From assembly GCA_029948255.1 (NCBI GenBank), contig JALIZF010001671.1, positions 62,001 to 126,000 on the forward strand: a DNA stretch of 64,000 bases, given 5' to 3'. The first letter of the stretch is position 1. The number at the start of each line of letters is the position of its first letter. Positions 32,879-44,569 of the stretch are shown in pieces. The notes beneath the pieces were generated by a model. It searched no databases. It had not been told where the DNA came from and saw only the letters and a list, made by a program, of their open reading frames with translations. Made by a program: the position numbers and the translations under genes. This DNA comes from Telmatactis stephensoni. Lineage: Eukaryota; Cnidaria; Anthozoa; Actiniaria; Isophelliidae.

Positions 32879-33979
32879 GTGCCAAAGAAAGTTCCTGGTG
32901 AGTTTCGCCTGATACAGCATCTTTCATACCCTCAAGGGTTATCAGTTAACAATGGAATTTCAACAAAGGATAGTCATGTTACTTATGCCAGAATCTATGA
33001 TGCTATTTCTTTGATCACAAAATCAGGAAGGGGTCGTTTTTTGGCTAAAACTAACATTAAAAGTGCTTTTTGGATTATTATGAATACAATGAATACTAAT
33101 GAGAAAGCCACGCTTTTGATAGCTCTGTACTTTCTGAGCTGTTTTTGCTTCAGAACCGACCAAAAGTCAACCGAAAACTTAACATCATCGTTTCAACAAG
33201 TACTGAAACTAATTCATGACGTAGAGCTGAACCCAGGGCCACAGAAATCCAGGAAGTTAACTCATGTTACCGTCTCTCACCTCAATGTTCGCTCTTTGAA
33301 ATCTCGTGAAACATTTCACTTGGTCTCAAATGTAATTACTGAAAGCAGTTACGACATTTTTACTATCTTGGAATCATGGCTTGATACTACTACAAGTAAT
33401 GCAGATATAAATATAGATGCCTTTCTTATGTTTAGACAGGACCGTGGTGAACACAAATCTGGTGGCAGACTTGTGGTGTATGTTAAAAACACCTTCAAAG
33501 CTGTTATCATCGAACAATCGTCGTCAGTCTCTGAAACCAACTTCCAACAACTCTGGCTCAAGATTCAATGTAAAAACCTTAAATCATTTCTGCTGTGCAC
33601 AGTCTACAGACCCCCAAACTCTCCAACTGGCTCTCTAGGAGACCTAACAAAAGCACTTGTAGATTCTTTGTTACTAGGACTCGACATATTAATAGGAGAC
33701 ATGAACATAAATATGTTAGCTGAAAGTTCAGACCGTGATACATTGGTTGACCTTTGTTCCACCTTTAACTTCACTCAACTAGTAAAAGATCCAACAAGGA
33801 TTACCGAAACTTCACGAACATTAATTGATGTCGCCCTCACTACAAATGAAAATATTATTCAAGATTGCAAAGTGATAACCACATCAATAAGCGACCACAA
33901 CTTAGTATCTCTGACATTAAAGTTAAAAATGCCCAAGCTGAAATCAGGTTACATTACTTCAAGAAGCTATAAAAAATAA
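32879..33979 (+). CDS. In-frame fusion: DIRS RT start + 2A + non-LTR endonuclease
   Basis: This 366-codon frame begins in DIRS reverse transcriptase (residues 1-67) and passes without a stop into the non-LTR element (from about 33080). The non-LTR part starts with a hydrophobic stretch (ATLLIALYFLSCFCF) and a 2A motif DVELNPGP (33218-33241), then an endonuclease domain: SHLNVRSL, LESWL, VVYVKNTF, TVYRPPNSP, LIGDMNIN, SDHNLVSL. 2A peptides make ribosomes skip a peptide bond before the final proline and are known in some invertebrate non-LTR elements. The frame ends at 33979 by a frameshift; the natural protein continues into RT. The fusion is probably accidental. Confidence 0.8.
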   Translation: MPKKVPGEFRLIQHLSYPQGLSVNNGISTKDSHVTYARIYDAISLITKSGRGRFLAKTNIKSAFWIIMNTMNTNEKATLLIALYFLSCFCFRTDQKSTENLTSSFQQVLKLIHDVELNPGPQKSRKLTHVTVSHLNVRSLKSRETFHLVSNVITESSYDIFTILESWLDTTTSNADINIDAFLMFRQDRGEHKSGGRLVVYVKNTFKAVIIEQSSSVSETNFQQLWLKIQCKNLKSFLLCTVYRPPNSPTGSLGDLTKALVDSLLLGLDILIGDMNINMLAESSDRDTLVDLCSTFNFTQLVKDPTRITETSRTLIDVALTTNENIIQDCKVITTSISDHNLVSLTLKLKMPKLKSGYITSRSYKK

Positions 33980-36275
33980 AGACTCAAATAAATTCGCTAA
34001 AGATTTGGCAGATGTCCCATTCCATGTTATCAGTATTTTTGACGAAGTAGATGACCAGATCAATGCATGCAACCTATTGTTTAATCAAGTCCTCGATACT
34101 CATGCACCCGTGAAAAAGATGAAAATCAGATCAAAGCCAAATCCCTATAAATCCCAATAAATCCCTATAAATTCCTATAAATCCCTAGAGATAAAAGCTC
34201 TAATGAGAACAAGAGATAAATGGCACAAAAGCACAATCAAAACAAATGATCGTCTACATTGGAATGCGTATCGCTTCTTCAGGCAAGAAGTGAAGCGGGA
34301 AATCAGGTTTGAAGAAAAACAATATGTGCGTTCTGAGTTAAACAACAGCAATGGGAATACAAACTCGATCTGGAAGACCATAAATCGATGCCTACCCAAG
34401 GAAAGATCTCCTCTAGCGCCAGTGGAAGACCCAGTTCTACAAGCCAACAGATTTAATGAATATTACACCTCAGTAGGTCAGATCATGGCAGAAAAGGCAA
34501 AAACTCTAGCTGAGCAATACAAGTTAAATACACCTCCGGCCTTGAACATCTCACCACTTGTCGCTGAAAGCCAATCCTTTACCCTCAAGCCGATCACAGA
34601 AGAGGATACTCGCAAAATAATCCAAAGCTTGCCAACGAACAAAGCCCCAGGAATTGATCAAATCTCTGCGAGAGCGCTGAAAGACAGCCTACCTACAACA
34701 CTACCTGCTATCACTTCTATAGTAAACAACTCTTTTCGCACAAACTCTTTTCCACTTTCGTGGAAAATGGCCAAAGTAATCCCTTGTCCCAAGACTAAGG
34801 ACTCAGAAGAACCATGTGACACTCGCCCACTTTCATTACTGCCTATCATGTCTAAAGTCTGTGAAAGAGCAGCCCACTCACAGTTAACGTCATTCCTTGA
34901 AGAAAATAATATCATTTCAGAATTCCAAAGTGGTAATAGAAAACAACATTCAACTGAAACAGCGCTCCTCTATTTTACCGACGAACTCTTAAAGAACATG
35001 GACCAAAGGAACATTACCATCGTTATCCTGTTAGACATGTCCAAAGCTTTTGATAGTATTAAGCACGATATCCTTCTATCAAAATTGCAAAGATATGGCA
35101 TTTCAGCAGCATCCATCCCATGGTTTGAGAGTTACTTGTCCAATCGCAACCAAGTTGTACAAGTAGAGAATACAACATCTGAGCCACTCCCCCTTACGTT
35201 TGGTGTCCCACAAGGAACAATCCTCTCCCCTGTACTATTTACATTGTATATAAATGATTTGTTATCTATCCCAAGACACTGTAAAGCAATGGGATACGTT
35301 GACGATACAAAGCTTTTTCTAGCGCTTCCCCAAAAAGACATGCCCGAAGCCATTCCATCACTAAATGATGATCTAAGAGTTATCGCAATGGTGTTGCGCG
35401 AACTCTCTCATCATCAACCCAGACAAAACAAAGGTTTTGGCCATTGGAGTACCACAGCGCTTGAAATCCCTGCCTCCATTCTCAGTAACACTACTTGGTA
35501 AAGACATCGAAGTTGTCCCAGCAGCTAAAGATCTTGGAGTTATCATCGACAAATGTCTGAACTACAACGAACATGTAACTAAAACTGCATCAAACTGTTT
35601 CTACAAACTTAGTAGAATCAATAGAATTAAGCACCTATTAGACACTAAGACTTTGATACTGTTAATTAGTTCATTTATATTCTCTTCATTATTTTATTGT
35701 TCTACCGTATGGAGTAACTACGAAAGCAAACAAAAACAAGCTACAATTGGTACAAAATTATGCAGCAAGAGTCGTCCTTGGTCTAAGGAAGTATGACCAC
35801 ATCTCTGAAGGACTCAAGATACTTAAATGGCTAAACATCCAAGAAAAACTGTATCTAAATGATTGCATTATGATACACAAATGTGTCTATGGAAATGCAC
35901 CACGATACTTATCCAACAAGTTTGTACGAAGGAACAAGATACACAAAAGAAAAACCAGGCAAAACCAAGACCTCGATCTACCACCATGCAGATTAGCAAC
36001 TGGCCAACAAGCATTCGCTTTCAGAGGAGCAAAAATGTGGAATTCATTGCCCAATGAAATAAAGTCTATAGAGCACATAAAGACTTTTAAGAAACGCCTT
36101 ATAAATCATATAATAGTATCTTGTTAGTATATAATTTTACCTTTTATTTTATTTTTTATATTCAAAATTTTTAAAAAATCTGTACAGTATATTTAGTATC
36201 TTAGTTTATATTGTGCTGAAAAGACTTTTTTAAGGAGCTCAATAAAGTTTGTATTGTATTGTATTGTATTGTATT
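33080..36275 (+). mobile_element. CR1/L2-like non-LTR retrotransposon with 2A and (ATTGT)n tail
   Basis: Contains N-terminal 2A, endonuclease (about 33260-33950), reverse transcriptase (34203-35400) and a C-terminal region (to 36127), followed by AATAAAG and the tail (ATTGT)4-5 at 36250-36275. It interrupts the DIRS RT between FWII and HLLGMCW; about 10 residues of DIRS sequence are missing at the joint. A clean target duplication was not seen. Only a few frameshifts, so fairly young. Confidence 0.82.
34203..36127 (+). pseudogene. Non-LTR reverse transcriptase, frameshifted
   Basis: Frame 34203-35400 shows NKAPGIDQISARALK, motif A ILLDMSKAFDSI, motif B FGVPQGTILSPVLFTLYIND and motif C MGYVDDTKLFL, all catalytic aspartates present. 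A frameshift near 35395 moves the protein to 35437-35750 and another near 35750 to 36127 (QLQKYDHIS-like RKYDHISEGLKILKWL, PRYLSNKFVRR). Just before 34203 a run of AAATCCCTAT units (34141-34187) breaks the link to the endonuclease. Confidence 0.88.
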
Positions 36276-36279
36276 CTCC

Positions 36280-37352
36280 ATCTGTTGGGAATGTGTTGGC
36301 GAAATCAGTATTTCTATGATAAGTGTATGCCAATGGGATGTGCCAGCTCGTGTAAGACTTTTGAAGCTTTTAGCTCATCCATTGAATGGATTGCTCGAGA
36401 AAAATTGCGGATAACATACATTTTGCATATTTTAGATGATTTTTTGATCGTGGCTCCATCACAACAACTTAGTCAACTTCAGCTGAACTGTTTTTTAGAA
36501 ATGTGTGCATATCTTGGTATCCCCATGGCACCAGATAAAACCCTCGGTCCAAATCAGGTGTTATCCTTTGCAGGAATTGAGCTTGATGCAGTTCGCTTGG
36601 AGGGGAGGCTGCCTGAGGATAAAGTACTATGATGTGTTGCACTCTTGCGTGAATTTCTCAAATGCAAAAAGGCCACTTTACGTGAACTACAGTCCCTTAT
36701 TGGGTTGTTAAATTTTACTTGTTCAGTCGTTTTACCAGGGCGTGCTTTTCTACGTCGGATAATTGATTTGACCATTGGTGTCACTCATCCAGAGCATCGA
36801 ATAAGATTGACTCAGGCAGCCAAGTTGGACATGCAAACATGGTTCACTTTCTTGCAGGGTTTCAATGGTGTGTCATTCTTTTTGCATGATGAATGGCTGA
36901 CATCTACCCATTTGCAACTGTATACTGCGGGGTCAAAGGGGTTTGGAGCAGTTTTTGGAGCTCTCTGGAGTTATGGGGAATGGCCTGAGTCCTGGAAATC
37001 CTATAGTATTGCAGTTTTGGAATTTTATCCAATAGTTTTGTTGTTATGGAGTCACTACATGCGTAACCAAAGAATCCTATTTTTCACTGGCAATGAGGCT
37101 TTGGTGCACGTCATTAACAAGTCCTCGTGCCGAGACAAGGTTCTTATGTGTTTCGTACGGAGATTAGTGCTTACTTGCCTTGAACATAATATCTTGTTTT
37201 GGGCACTCCATGTTTCAGGTATTAGGAATAGTTTGGCAAACTCTTTGTCACGTTTACAGATACACCGCTTCAAAAGTCTGGTGCTCGATAGTGTGCATCC
37301 ATTGCCAACAGCTGTGCCACAACACCTACTACCGCAAAATTGGCAGATGTAG
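36280..37352 (+). pseudogene. DIRS reverse transcriptase (C-terminal) and RNase H
   Basis: RT part: YFYDKCMPMGCASSCKTFEAF and the LDDFLIV catalytic box, then a stop at 36630. The RNase H part continues (LQSLIGLLNFTCSVVLPGR, QLYTAGSKGFGAVFG, FFTGNEALVHVIN). The usual TDA and TDNEALV read TA and TGNEALV, so catalytic aspartates look lost. Degenerate copy. Confidence 0.82.
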
Positions 37353-38265
37353 TGAAGCACCTTATTAGCTCTAGTCTACAGCCCTCATCCATTCCCACAT
37401 ATCAGCGAGCATGGAAGTTGTATGACAGGTTTTTGCTGGAAATTTCAGCGGTCAGACTGTAAATTCATTTCCCATTCCCACATCAACTCTTGCACTTTTT
37501 ATTGCTTATTTGTACCAAGCTGGCTATGCAGCTTCGACGATCAATACGTATATTTCGGCATTGGGTTATTCGCACCGACTGGCTGGATGTTCTGACCCAA
37601 CTAAAGTTTTTTATATTACTGAAATGCTCAAGGGCTTTTCAAAGGTGGGCCGACATTTTGACAATCGGTTGCCCATATCTCTGCCAATTATTAACCAGAT
37701 GATCACTATTACTACCAGTGTTTTAGAATCTTGTTATGTTGCTTCCATGTTTAATGCTATGTGTGTCATGGCTTTTTATGCCTTCCTTCGCATCGGTGAA
37801 ATTACAGTAAATAAGCAATCAACAAATGTACTGCAGCTGAGCCAATTCTCAAAAATTTCCAATAGCCTTGGTTCAATTATAGCCCTTAAGGTAACCTTTC
37901 ATTCCTTTAAGCATCATTATGGACAGCCACCAGTTTCTATAGTTCTAGCTCGTCAACAATTGGTTTGTCCAGTTAAAACACTCATGGGTTATTTAGCGGT
38001 GCCGGGCAATTCGCCTGGGTACCTGTTTCAGCATCTTGATGGTTCACCTGTTACTAGGAGTGAATTTACTCGTTGGTTGGGAACAGTAGTTAAGACTTGC
38101 GGTCTTGATCCAGTGCTCTACAAAGGTCATAGTTTCAGAATAGGCGCAGCTTCTTTTGCAGCTGAGCAAGGCTTTTCTGACACCCAGATTAGATTGCTGG
38201 GACACTGGAAGTCTGATGCCTTTAAGCATTATATTAGGGTTTCTAGTCTTCAGGTTAAGTCTTAA
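37353..38265 (+). pseudogene. DIRS tyrosine recombinase
   Basis: An N-terminal piece (VVKHLISSSLQPSSIPTYQR) is separated by a frameshift near 37455 from the main frame at 37510. Catalytic elements: AFYAFLRIGEI (Arg I), KGHSFRIGAASFAAEQG (H-x-x-R) and LGHWKSDAFKHYIR (His/Trp and nucleophile Tyr). The 251-codon main frame is open. Function in the family: integration of circular cDNA by recombination rather than by a DDE integrase. Confidence 0.88.
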
Positions 38266-39190
38266 GGTTTATTTCATTGGTGTTGTAATGGATGGGGGGT
38301 GTGGGCTTACCACTGATATAGTTACATAAGTTTGATTGATGACAGTTGCAGGGGCAGCTGCTCTATTATTTATTGATTACTTAACACATTTACTATATTC
38401 TTTCTTTGCAGAGATGGCAGGGGCATCTCTGCTCTGTTGGTTTACTTTTCGCTCTTTTCTTGTTTTATTACTAAACATGTTGTGCTTGTAACAAAGATTC
38501 TGCTGCAGTCAGTTGTACTCATAACTAATTTGAAATAACTCTGTTTTCATCTGACTTTTTTGTTCTACATAATTTCTACATTATTTCAAATTAGTTATGT
38601 TGTGCTTGATTTTTCCTTTACAGAGGTTGCAGGGGCATCTCTCTTTCATCTAATAATTACTTTGTTTACAGTTGCAGGGACGATTGTATCCATTTCTTGA
38701 CTTAATGTTTTATGTCTCCTGAAGTCTCATTTTCAGCATGAAGGCTGTAAATTTGATGAAATATTGATGAAACTGGATTGAATTTTTTCTTGACTAAATG
38801 TGTATGAATTCTGTTTTGTATTGCTTTGTTACAGGGGTAACTGTTAGACTCCATTTACAGTCTATATAAAGCTATACCTGAGTCATAGGATATTAGAACA
38901 TGGTTTTTGCCTTTAAATGCAAGTTGTCTCTCCTTTGCTGTCTGAGCTAGGGTGGGGCTACCCACTTTACCCAAGCGGTCGTTGGCGGTTTGTAGCCCTC
39001 ACCTTTGATGGGGTGCACCTGTTTTGTAATATGAAGGTCATGTTGACCATATATCTGAACTTTTATTGAAAATAAAGTGGCTATGTGTATTTTTCACATA
39101 GCCAAATTTTTAGCCAAAAAATGTGTGGTGTTTTGTTGTGTCCCATCAAACAGAGCTAGTTCAGACAGCAAAGCAGGACATAACTTCCCA

Positions 39191-39782
39191 TTAACATTTT
39201 ATACTCAGCAGAGGTATAACATAAACATTCTTTTTGCACATAAAAACACTAGTTAACACCGGCCTCCACCGGCCTAGACAACGTTCTAAGAGTGGGAATG
39301 ATACAATTTGATTGGTCAATACTGGAATCAACTATTCTGATTGGCTAATAATTTTTTGATTTCATCCACGTGTACTGCATGCACTGTGTATGTAGTGAGG
39401 CACAAGTGTCTTTCTTTCCCCTTGGTAGCTTTGCGGGACGTCAGTCAATTTTCTCAAGCTAGCTACAAAACTTGTCTTCCACTTTGCAAACATGAATACC
39501 AAACTCGAAATTCTTCGAGACAGTGGTCGGAGATCACTTCTGCTTTTGAGGTATGTTCGTCATTATCATTTTATCTTTTTTAGAACATACACTAATGATA
39601 GCAACTCTTTTCACAGGATATGTCAAATCCGAAGTCTATCAAAGAGATCATAGCACAAACACCGTCTATCTCGCTGTCTTCATCTCCTCGAAAAACCCAG
39701 AACATACTAAGATGTATTGTTTTAACTAAAAGCGAATCGAAACCAACTAAAACAGAACCACCTATCCTAAAAGTATGAGTCT
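39191..39782 (+). promoter_or_regulatory. Upstream region of alpha-kinase gene
   Basis: Contains two ATTGG boxes (about 39312 and 39340) and a possible non-coding or mis-framed exon pair: ATG at 39493 with donor TTGAG|GTATGT (39553), acceptor CACAG (39616). Spliced, the kinase frame meets stops in the second exon, so these are more likely 5' UTR. The duplication TATGAGTCTATGAGTC lies directly before the start. Confidence 0.4.
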
Positions 39783-40535
39783 ATGAGTCTATCAGCAGTA
39801 GATATTCTTAGACTAGGTAAGGTCATAAACAAAAGCACATCTACAGTAATCGAGATTCACAGATTTGACTGCTCCATGCCAGTTGAGGCGGAGTTTATGA
39901 TTGAAGACAAACCATTTGCATCAGGAGGCTTCCGGGAAGCTTTCAAAGCTACAAGCCAATCAACAGGATTTAGTGGCACAACTTGGGTTTTAAAGAAGTA
40001 CCTTCCAAAGGCATTAACAGATATAGAAGAAATGGGCCTCACAGTAGAACAGCACACCAAAAAGGCAGTTCAAGCGGACCATTTGGCTAGCAATTTTGTA
40101 TTGCAACTTACCAAGAAAGTAAGATCAGAGGAATTGCACTATGGGCGCACATTTCAATACAATAAAGTGTTCATGGGCAGGACAGACAAGGGAGATTATG
40201 TTACCATTGAAGAATATGTTGATGGAGAGTTTACTAAGTATGTAAACAACAATGGGGACATTTGTGTCTATGATTGTGAAGAAGCAGAAAAAGCAGAGAG
40301 TTTGATCCACTTTAGTTATGAGAAGTCTGGTGGACAAGTAATTCTGTTAGATATCCAAGGCACAGAATATCAACTGTATGATCCAGAGATAGCTTCAGCA
40401 AATGTAGTAGATGAACAAGGAAAGCTACAGTTTTGCACAGGCAATTTAACCATGGTGGCAATAGAAAATTTTTTTGCATTTCACAAATGCAATCATTATT
40501 GCAAACTTTTAAAGTTGAAATTATTTCCAAAATAA
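39783..40535 (+). CDS. Alpha-kinase domain protein (eEF2K/MHCK type)
   Basis: A 250-codon open frame covering an atypical alpha-kinase. Visible elements: Gly-rich ASGGFREAFKA with TWVLKKYL (ATP-binding Lys), IEEYVDGEFTKYVNNNG, HFSYEKSGGQVILLDIQG (catalytic Asp and Gln), LYDPEI, and the zinc-binding C-terminus FCTGNLTMVAIENFFAFHKCNHYC. These kinases phosphorylate Ser/Thr in structured substrates. The length fits an isolated catalytic domain with a short N-terminus; relatives usually carry extra domains. The start at 39783 is preceded by an in-frame TAA (39768). No frame damage. Either a host gene of an expanded family or a retained copy; no transposon ends flank it directly. Confidence 0.8.
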   Translation: MSLSAVDILRLGKVINKSTSTVIEIHRFDCSMPVEAEFMIEDKPFASGGFREAFKATSQSTGFSGTTWVLKKYLPKALTDIEEMGLTVEQHTKKAVQADHLASNFVLQLTKKVRSEELHYGRTFQYNKVFMGRTDKGDYVTIEEYVDGEFTKYVNNNGDICVYDCEEAEKAESLIHFSYEKSGGQVILLDIQGTEYQLYDPEIASANVVDEQGKLQFCTGNLTMVAIENFFAFHKCNHYCKLLKLKLFPK

Positions 40536-40549
40536 TCATTCAATAAGTA

Positions 40550-40686
40550 TAGGAAATCATATGGTTTCAAGTGCAATTTGGAATAAATTTGAATGAGTTA
40601 AGGCTCGTGCAATTTGAGCTTTTTGAAATCTCACAAGTTCAAATTTATTCCAAAATTGCACGAGAAAGACATATGATTTCCTATTA
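40550..40686. repeat. Foldback repeat downstream of alpha-kinase
   Basis: TAGGAAATCATATG and GTGCAATTTGGAATAAATTTGAA are inverted at 40632-40686 (TTCAAATTTATTCC..CATATGATTTCCTA). Hairpin of about 137 bp. Confidence 0.8.
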
Positions 40687-41450
40687 ACAATATGCATGAA
40701 AAAAGTTTAGAAACAAATGAGGTTTTTCTATGCAAATGAGCGAACACTTTTTAATGAAACCTGAGCATGCGCTTGATGACATGTGATTGCATCAGTAGTG
40801 CGCGCACATTTCAGCAACAATTTCATTCAAAAACACAACAAAATATCCAGCTTTTTCGCCTTTTTCCCCATCAAAATTGTTCTTTTGTGGTCCGAATGTG
40901 CGTAGTTTTGATGCTGGATAATGTGAACAACAGCAGAACAAAAAAAAAAACTTTGATTTTGATGCTGTTTTAGAAAACTCAAATTTCCACTAAATTTCCT
41001 TTTTCTGCACTAAATTTCCTTGAAACAGCACTACTCTTAGCCAATCAGCTTCGAGAAATTTTTTCATGTATATTATTATAGAATAAAACAAATCAGACAA
41101 TATAGATTTCGCTAGGCTTGTTAATTATTTTAGCTTGGTACTGATTGTCCTTATATTTTGAACTGTAAGTTTGCAAACAATGGTAGATATAGTACAAACA
41201 ATATAACCATGAAACAAATTATCACATATTATTCAAAATAGTGCTATAATTAAAAAATAGAATTAGTGCAAATGAAAATACTACAATTAATTAGAATTAC
41301 TAATATTTAAGGATATATTGTTTGCACTTTAGATAAGGTTCCAGTTAGATTTCCTATAGATATTCATTTTCTTTTTTTATTTGTATATACTATTATAAAC
41401 TTTACAAAAATTTTCTCTTTGATGAGAAACACAGAAAAGCAATTTGGATT
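40687..41450. other. AT-rich spacer, no gene seen
   Basis: No supported coding region; contains short A-runs and AT-rich sequence up to the hAT terminus. Confidence 0.4.
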
Positions 41451-44400
41451 CATGGTTCGCACAAGCCTTGAAAAGGCCTTGAAAATGAGTTCATCCTTAA
41501 AAAGTCCTTGAATTTTGCAATTTCGCCTTTTTCCCTTGAAAAGTCCTTGAATTCTTTTAAAATTGCCTTAAAAGCTTTTTGGTGTCCTTGAATTGTTATT
41601 TTGCCATTTTAATAAACTCAAAAAACAGAGCTTGTGTCTTTTCTACGTTCACAAATCACAAAAAGTAATCGAAAATTACTATTACAAGTGTGTCCCAGGG
41701 CCATCTCTTCTTGCTTTAGACAGTAGGCCCTGGAGACGTGCATTGCATTCTGGGTATTTTTCAAGATGGCAGTGGAGTTGATCAATTGTCACTCGTGAGT
41801 GCTTCAGAAGAACAATGAAAGGTCAATGTCTATACAATATTAAGTGGGAAACTGATCCCCAATACAAAGACTGGATCAAGCCTTTTAAGGGCGACAAGAA
41901 GAAAGCTTTATGTAAATTTTGTGATCGTCTAATAGAACTCTCAACAATGGGCGAAAGCGCCCTGAAGTCCCACGCCAAAAATGGGAAGCACAGGGATATG
42001 GTTCAATGTAAGCAAGGAGTTTATACTCTTTATGACTTTGGCTTTAGTTCAACTGTTACAGCCAGCATAAAGTCCATAAACAATGAAACATCAGAACAAG
42101 CCACAGCAAAGTCCACCATCGAGACTGAACTCACAGTTCCACCGCCACCACCTGATGCAGCAGTTTCAAAACCTCCAAGCTCTATTACGAGTTATCTCAC
42201 TAAAGACGATGTGCTTCGTGCTGAAGTTTTATGGACATTGAAATTAGTTGCAAGTCACCTTTCCTTCAATATGTCTAGGCATATATCTGAGTTATTTTCA
42301 AGGATGTTTCCTGACAGTGAGACAGCAAAGCAGTTTCAGTGTGGCGAGCAAAAAGTAGCCTATATTTGTAGTTTTGGTTTAGCTGAATATTTTAAAAAGC
42401 AACTACAAGAAAGCATCAAAGGACTATTTATTGTTTTATTTGACAAGAGCTTGAACAAAAAGATGCAAGAAAAGCAAATGGACGTCCATGTGAGATACAT
42501 AGATGAAGAGACTAAGGAAGTAAAGACCAGATACCTAGATAGTACATTCCTTGGTAAGAATTGTGTGTAGCCAGTATTTAAAATGCTATGCGAATGAATA
42601 GGTAAGCAGGGATGCTAAATGAATAAATATGTAAACAGAAAAGTTGAAAACCATACAGATTTAAAGAATATTTGTCAAGCACTATTGTTCTCTTGTACCT
42701 AAAGATTGAACCTTTATCTCCTCATAGGTCATGGCACTGCTGAAGACTTAATGAATCATTTTACAAAGAGTGTTCTATCTATTAAGGATATGATTCAAGT
42801 GAGCATGGATGGACCAAACGTGAACTGGAAGTTTTACAATGATCTGAAGAAGAAGATAAGTGATGATTGTGGAACCAACTTAGTCAACATTGGTTCATGC
42901 GGCCTGCACATTGTTCATAACAGCTTCAAGAGAGGAATGGATGCAACAGGCTGGAAGGTGTCATCTTTCCTTTCTAGCCTTTATTACCTATTCAAAGATG
43001 CACCAGCCAGGAGAGAAGATTACTTAGCAGTATCCAGTTCATCATTGATGCCCTTGAAATTTGTGCAACACAGGTGGTTGGAGAATGTTCCTGTATGTGA
43101 GAGAGCTCTGGAAATCTGGGAAAACATTGTAAAGTTTGTCAAGGCTACAGAGAACGGCAGGTTTGCTAAACCAAAGAATAAGTCTTATGAAGTTGTTCAA
43201 GAATGTGTGAATGATAAATGCTTCATTGCAAAGTTGCATTTTTTTAAGTGTATTGCATCACAGCTACAACCATTCCTTACAAAATACCAAACTGAAAAGC
43301 CCCTGGTGCCTTTTTTAAGTGACGACCTTTGCATGATCATCAGGGCACTAATGAAAAGATTCATTAAGAATGAAGAATTGGATAAGTGCAATAATGAGAG
43401 TTGATGTAATTGATGTATCTGACAAGAAGTTGCATGTCAACTACAAGAAGATAGATGTAGGCTATGCATCTGAGAAGTTAAGAAGTGCAAAACCAAGTGA
43501 TATAGAGGTGTTGGATTTTCGTATGGAATGTAAGACTTGTCTTATTGAAATCTTGAAAAAACTGCTAGAAAAATGCCCAGCATCATACTCTCTTGTGCGT
43601 CATTTGTCATGCTTAAATCCTGTGAAAATGGTATCAGACAAAGAAAACTGTTCTGCAAAGTTCAAGAAGGTTACTACTTTGTTGCTAAATGCTGGAAGAA
43701 TTGCAGAAAAGGACTGTGATACTTTGCTTCAAGAATACAACCTTTTCTTAGATAACATTCCAGTGTCTGATAGTCTTAAATTTTCAAGTTTTAATTCCAG
43801 CAGTGACAGAATTGACCACCTTTTTTATGAATGTATGTCAGGACCAAACTATAAGCATTTATTTAGTGTTGTTAAGCTTGTTTTAGTATTGTCACATGGA
43901 CAGGCCCAGGTTGAAAGGGGCTTCAGTGTTAACAAGGAATTGGAGGTGGAGAATATGAAACACCATACACTTGTTGCAAGGAGACTTGTTTGTGACCATG
44001 TAAAGAGTGTGAAAGGAGTAGCCAATGTCAACATCAATAAGAACTTGCTCCTCTTTGTGAAACAATCTAGAAGGAAGTATGAACAATATCTAGAACAGGA
44101 GAGGGTGAAGAATTCCAACTTAAAAGAAAGTCTACTCTAGAGGAAATTGAAGAAATAAAAAAGAAAAAAAGACGACTAGATTCTGATATCAAAACCTTGA
44201 ATGAAACAGCAGATCAATTACTGTTAAAGGCTGAGCAGGAAGGGAAATTGTGTCATGTAACACAGGCAAACTCATTTAGAAGAACAGTCAAAGACAAGAT
44301 GCAAGAACTAACTCTAGTTGACGCCGAACTTAACGAGAAACTTAAAAAGCTCAAGAGCATTTAAACTCTTTCAGAATGTCGTAGTTACAAAATCTACTAA

Positions 44401-44569
44401 GTAAATTGTGAGGAAAAAAACATTAAAAAATTCACTGGTCTACTAACAAAAATTCCCGCAAAAACTATTAAAGCATCCTCTCAAATTATCATTGAAAGCT
44501 GTTAAGTAAACCTTAAAAAGTCCTTGAAAAGTCCTTGAATTTTACCTTTGAATTTCTGTATGAACCATG
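41451..44569 (+). mobile_element. hAT transposon with CCTTGAAAAGTCC subterminal repeats
   Basis: Ends CATGGTTCGCACA and TGTATGAACCATG are imperfect inverted repeats. Directly inside each end CCTTGAAAAGTCCTTGAATT-type words recur (41465-41590; 44511-44550). An 8-bp target duplication is not evident. The transposase is encoded within. Confidence 0.7.
41815..44365 (+). pseudogene. hAT transposase, two exons, frameshifted
   Basis: Exon 1 (41815-42554): BED-like zinc finger (ALCKFCDRLIEL..H..H) then YLTKDDVLRAEVLWTLKLV, HVRYIDEETKEVKTRYLDSTFLG. Intron 42555-42727 (GTAAGA..CATAG). Exon 2: HGTAEDLMNHF, VSMDGPNVNWKFY, CGLHIVHNSF, then a frameshift near 43385 into IMRVDVIDVSDKKLHVN and the dimerisation region VLVLSHGQAQVERGFSVNK. 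A last frameshift near 44105 leads into a coiled coil rich in K and E (EEIEEIKKKKRRL) ending at 44365. Two single-base breaks only, so recently inactivated or assembly errors. Confidence 0.82.

Larger units (their letters stand above)
32821..39190 (+). mobile_element. DIRS-type tyrosine-recombinase retroelement, split by a non-LTR element
   Basis: The first part (32821-33079) encodes the start of a DIRS RT (FPNFRVSPLGVVPKKVPGEF, RLIQHLSYPQG). After the non-LTR insertion (33080-36275) it resumes with HLLGMCW and continues through RT, RNase H and recombinase to 38265. Downstream, 38340-38700 has several spaced copies of TTGCAGGGGCATCTCT and an inverted pair CATAACTAATTTGAAATAA (38520/38580). 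A further inverted pair CTTTGCTGTCTGA-CTAG (38936/39160) probably belongs to the terminal repeats. No gag-like ORF is visible upstream. Confidence 0.8.
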
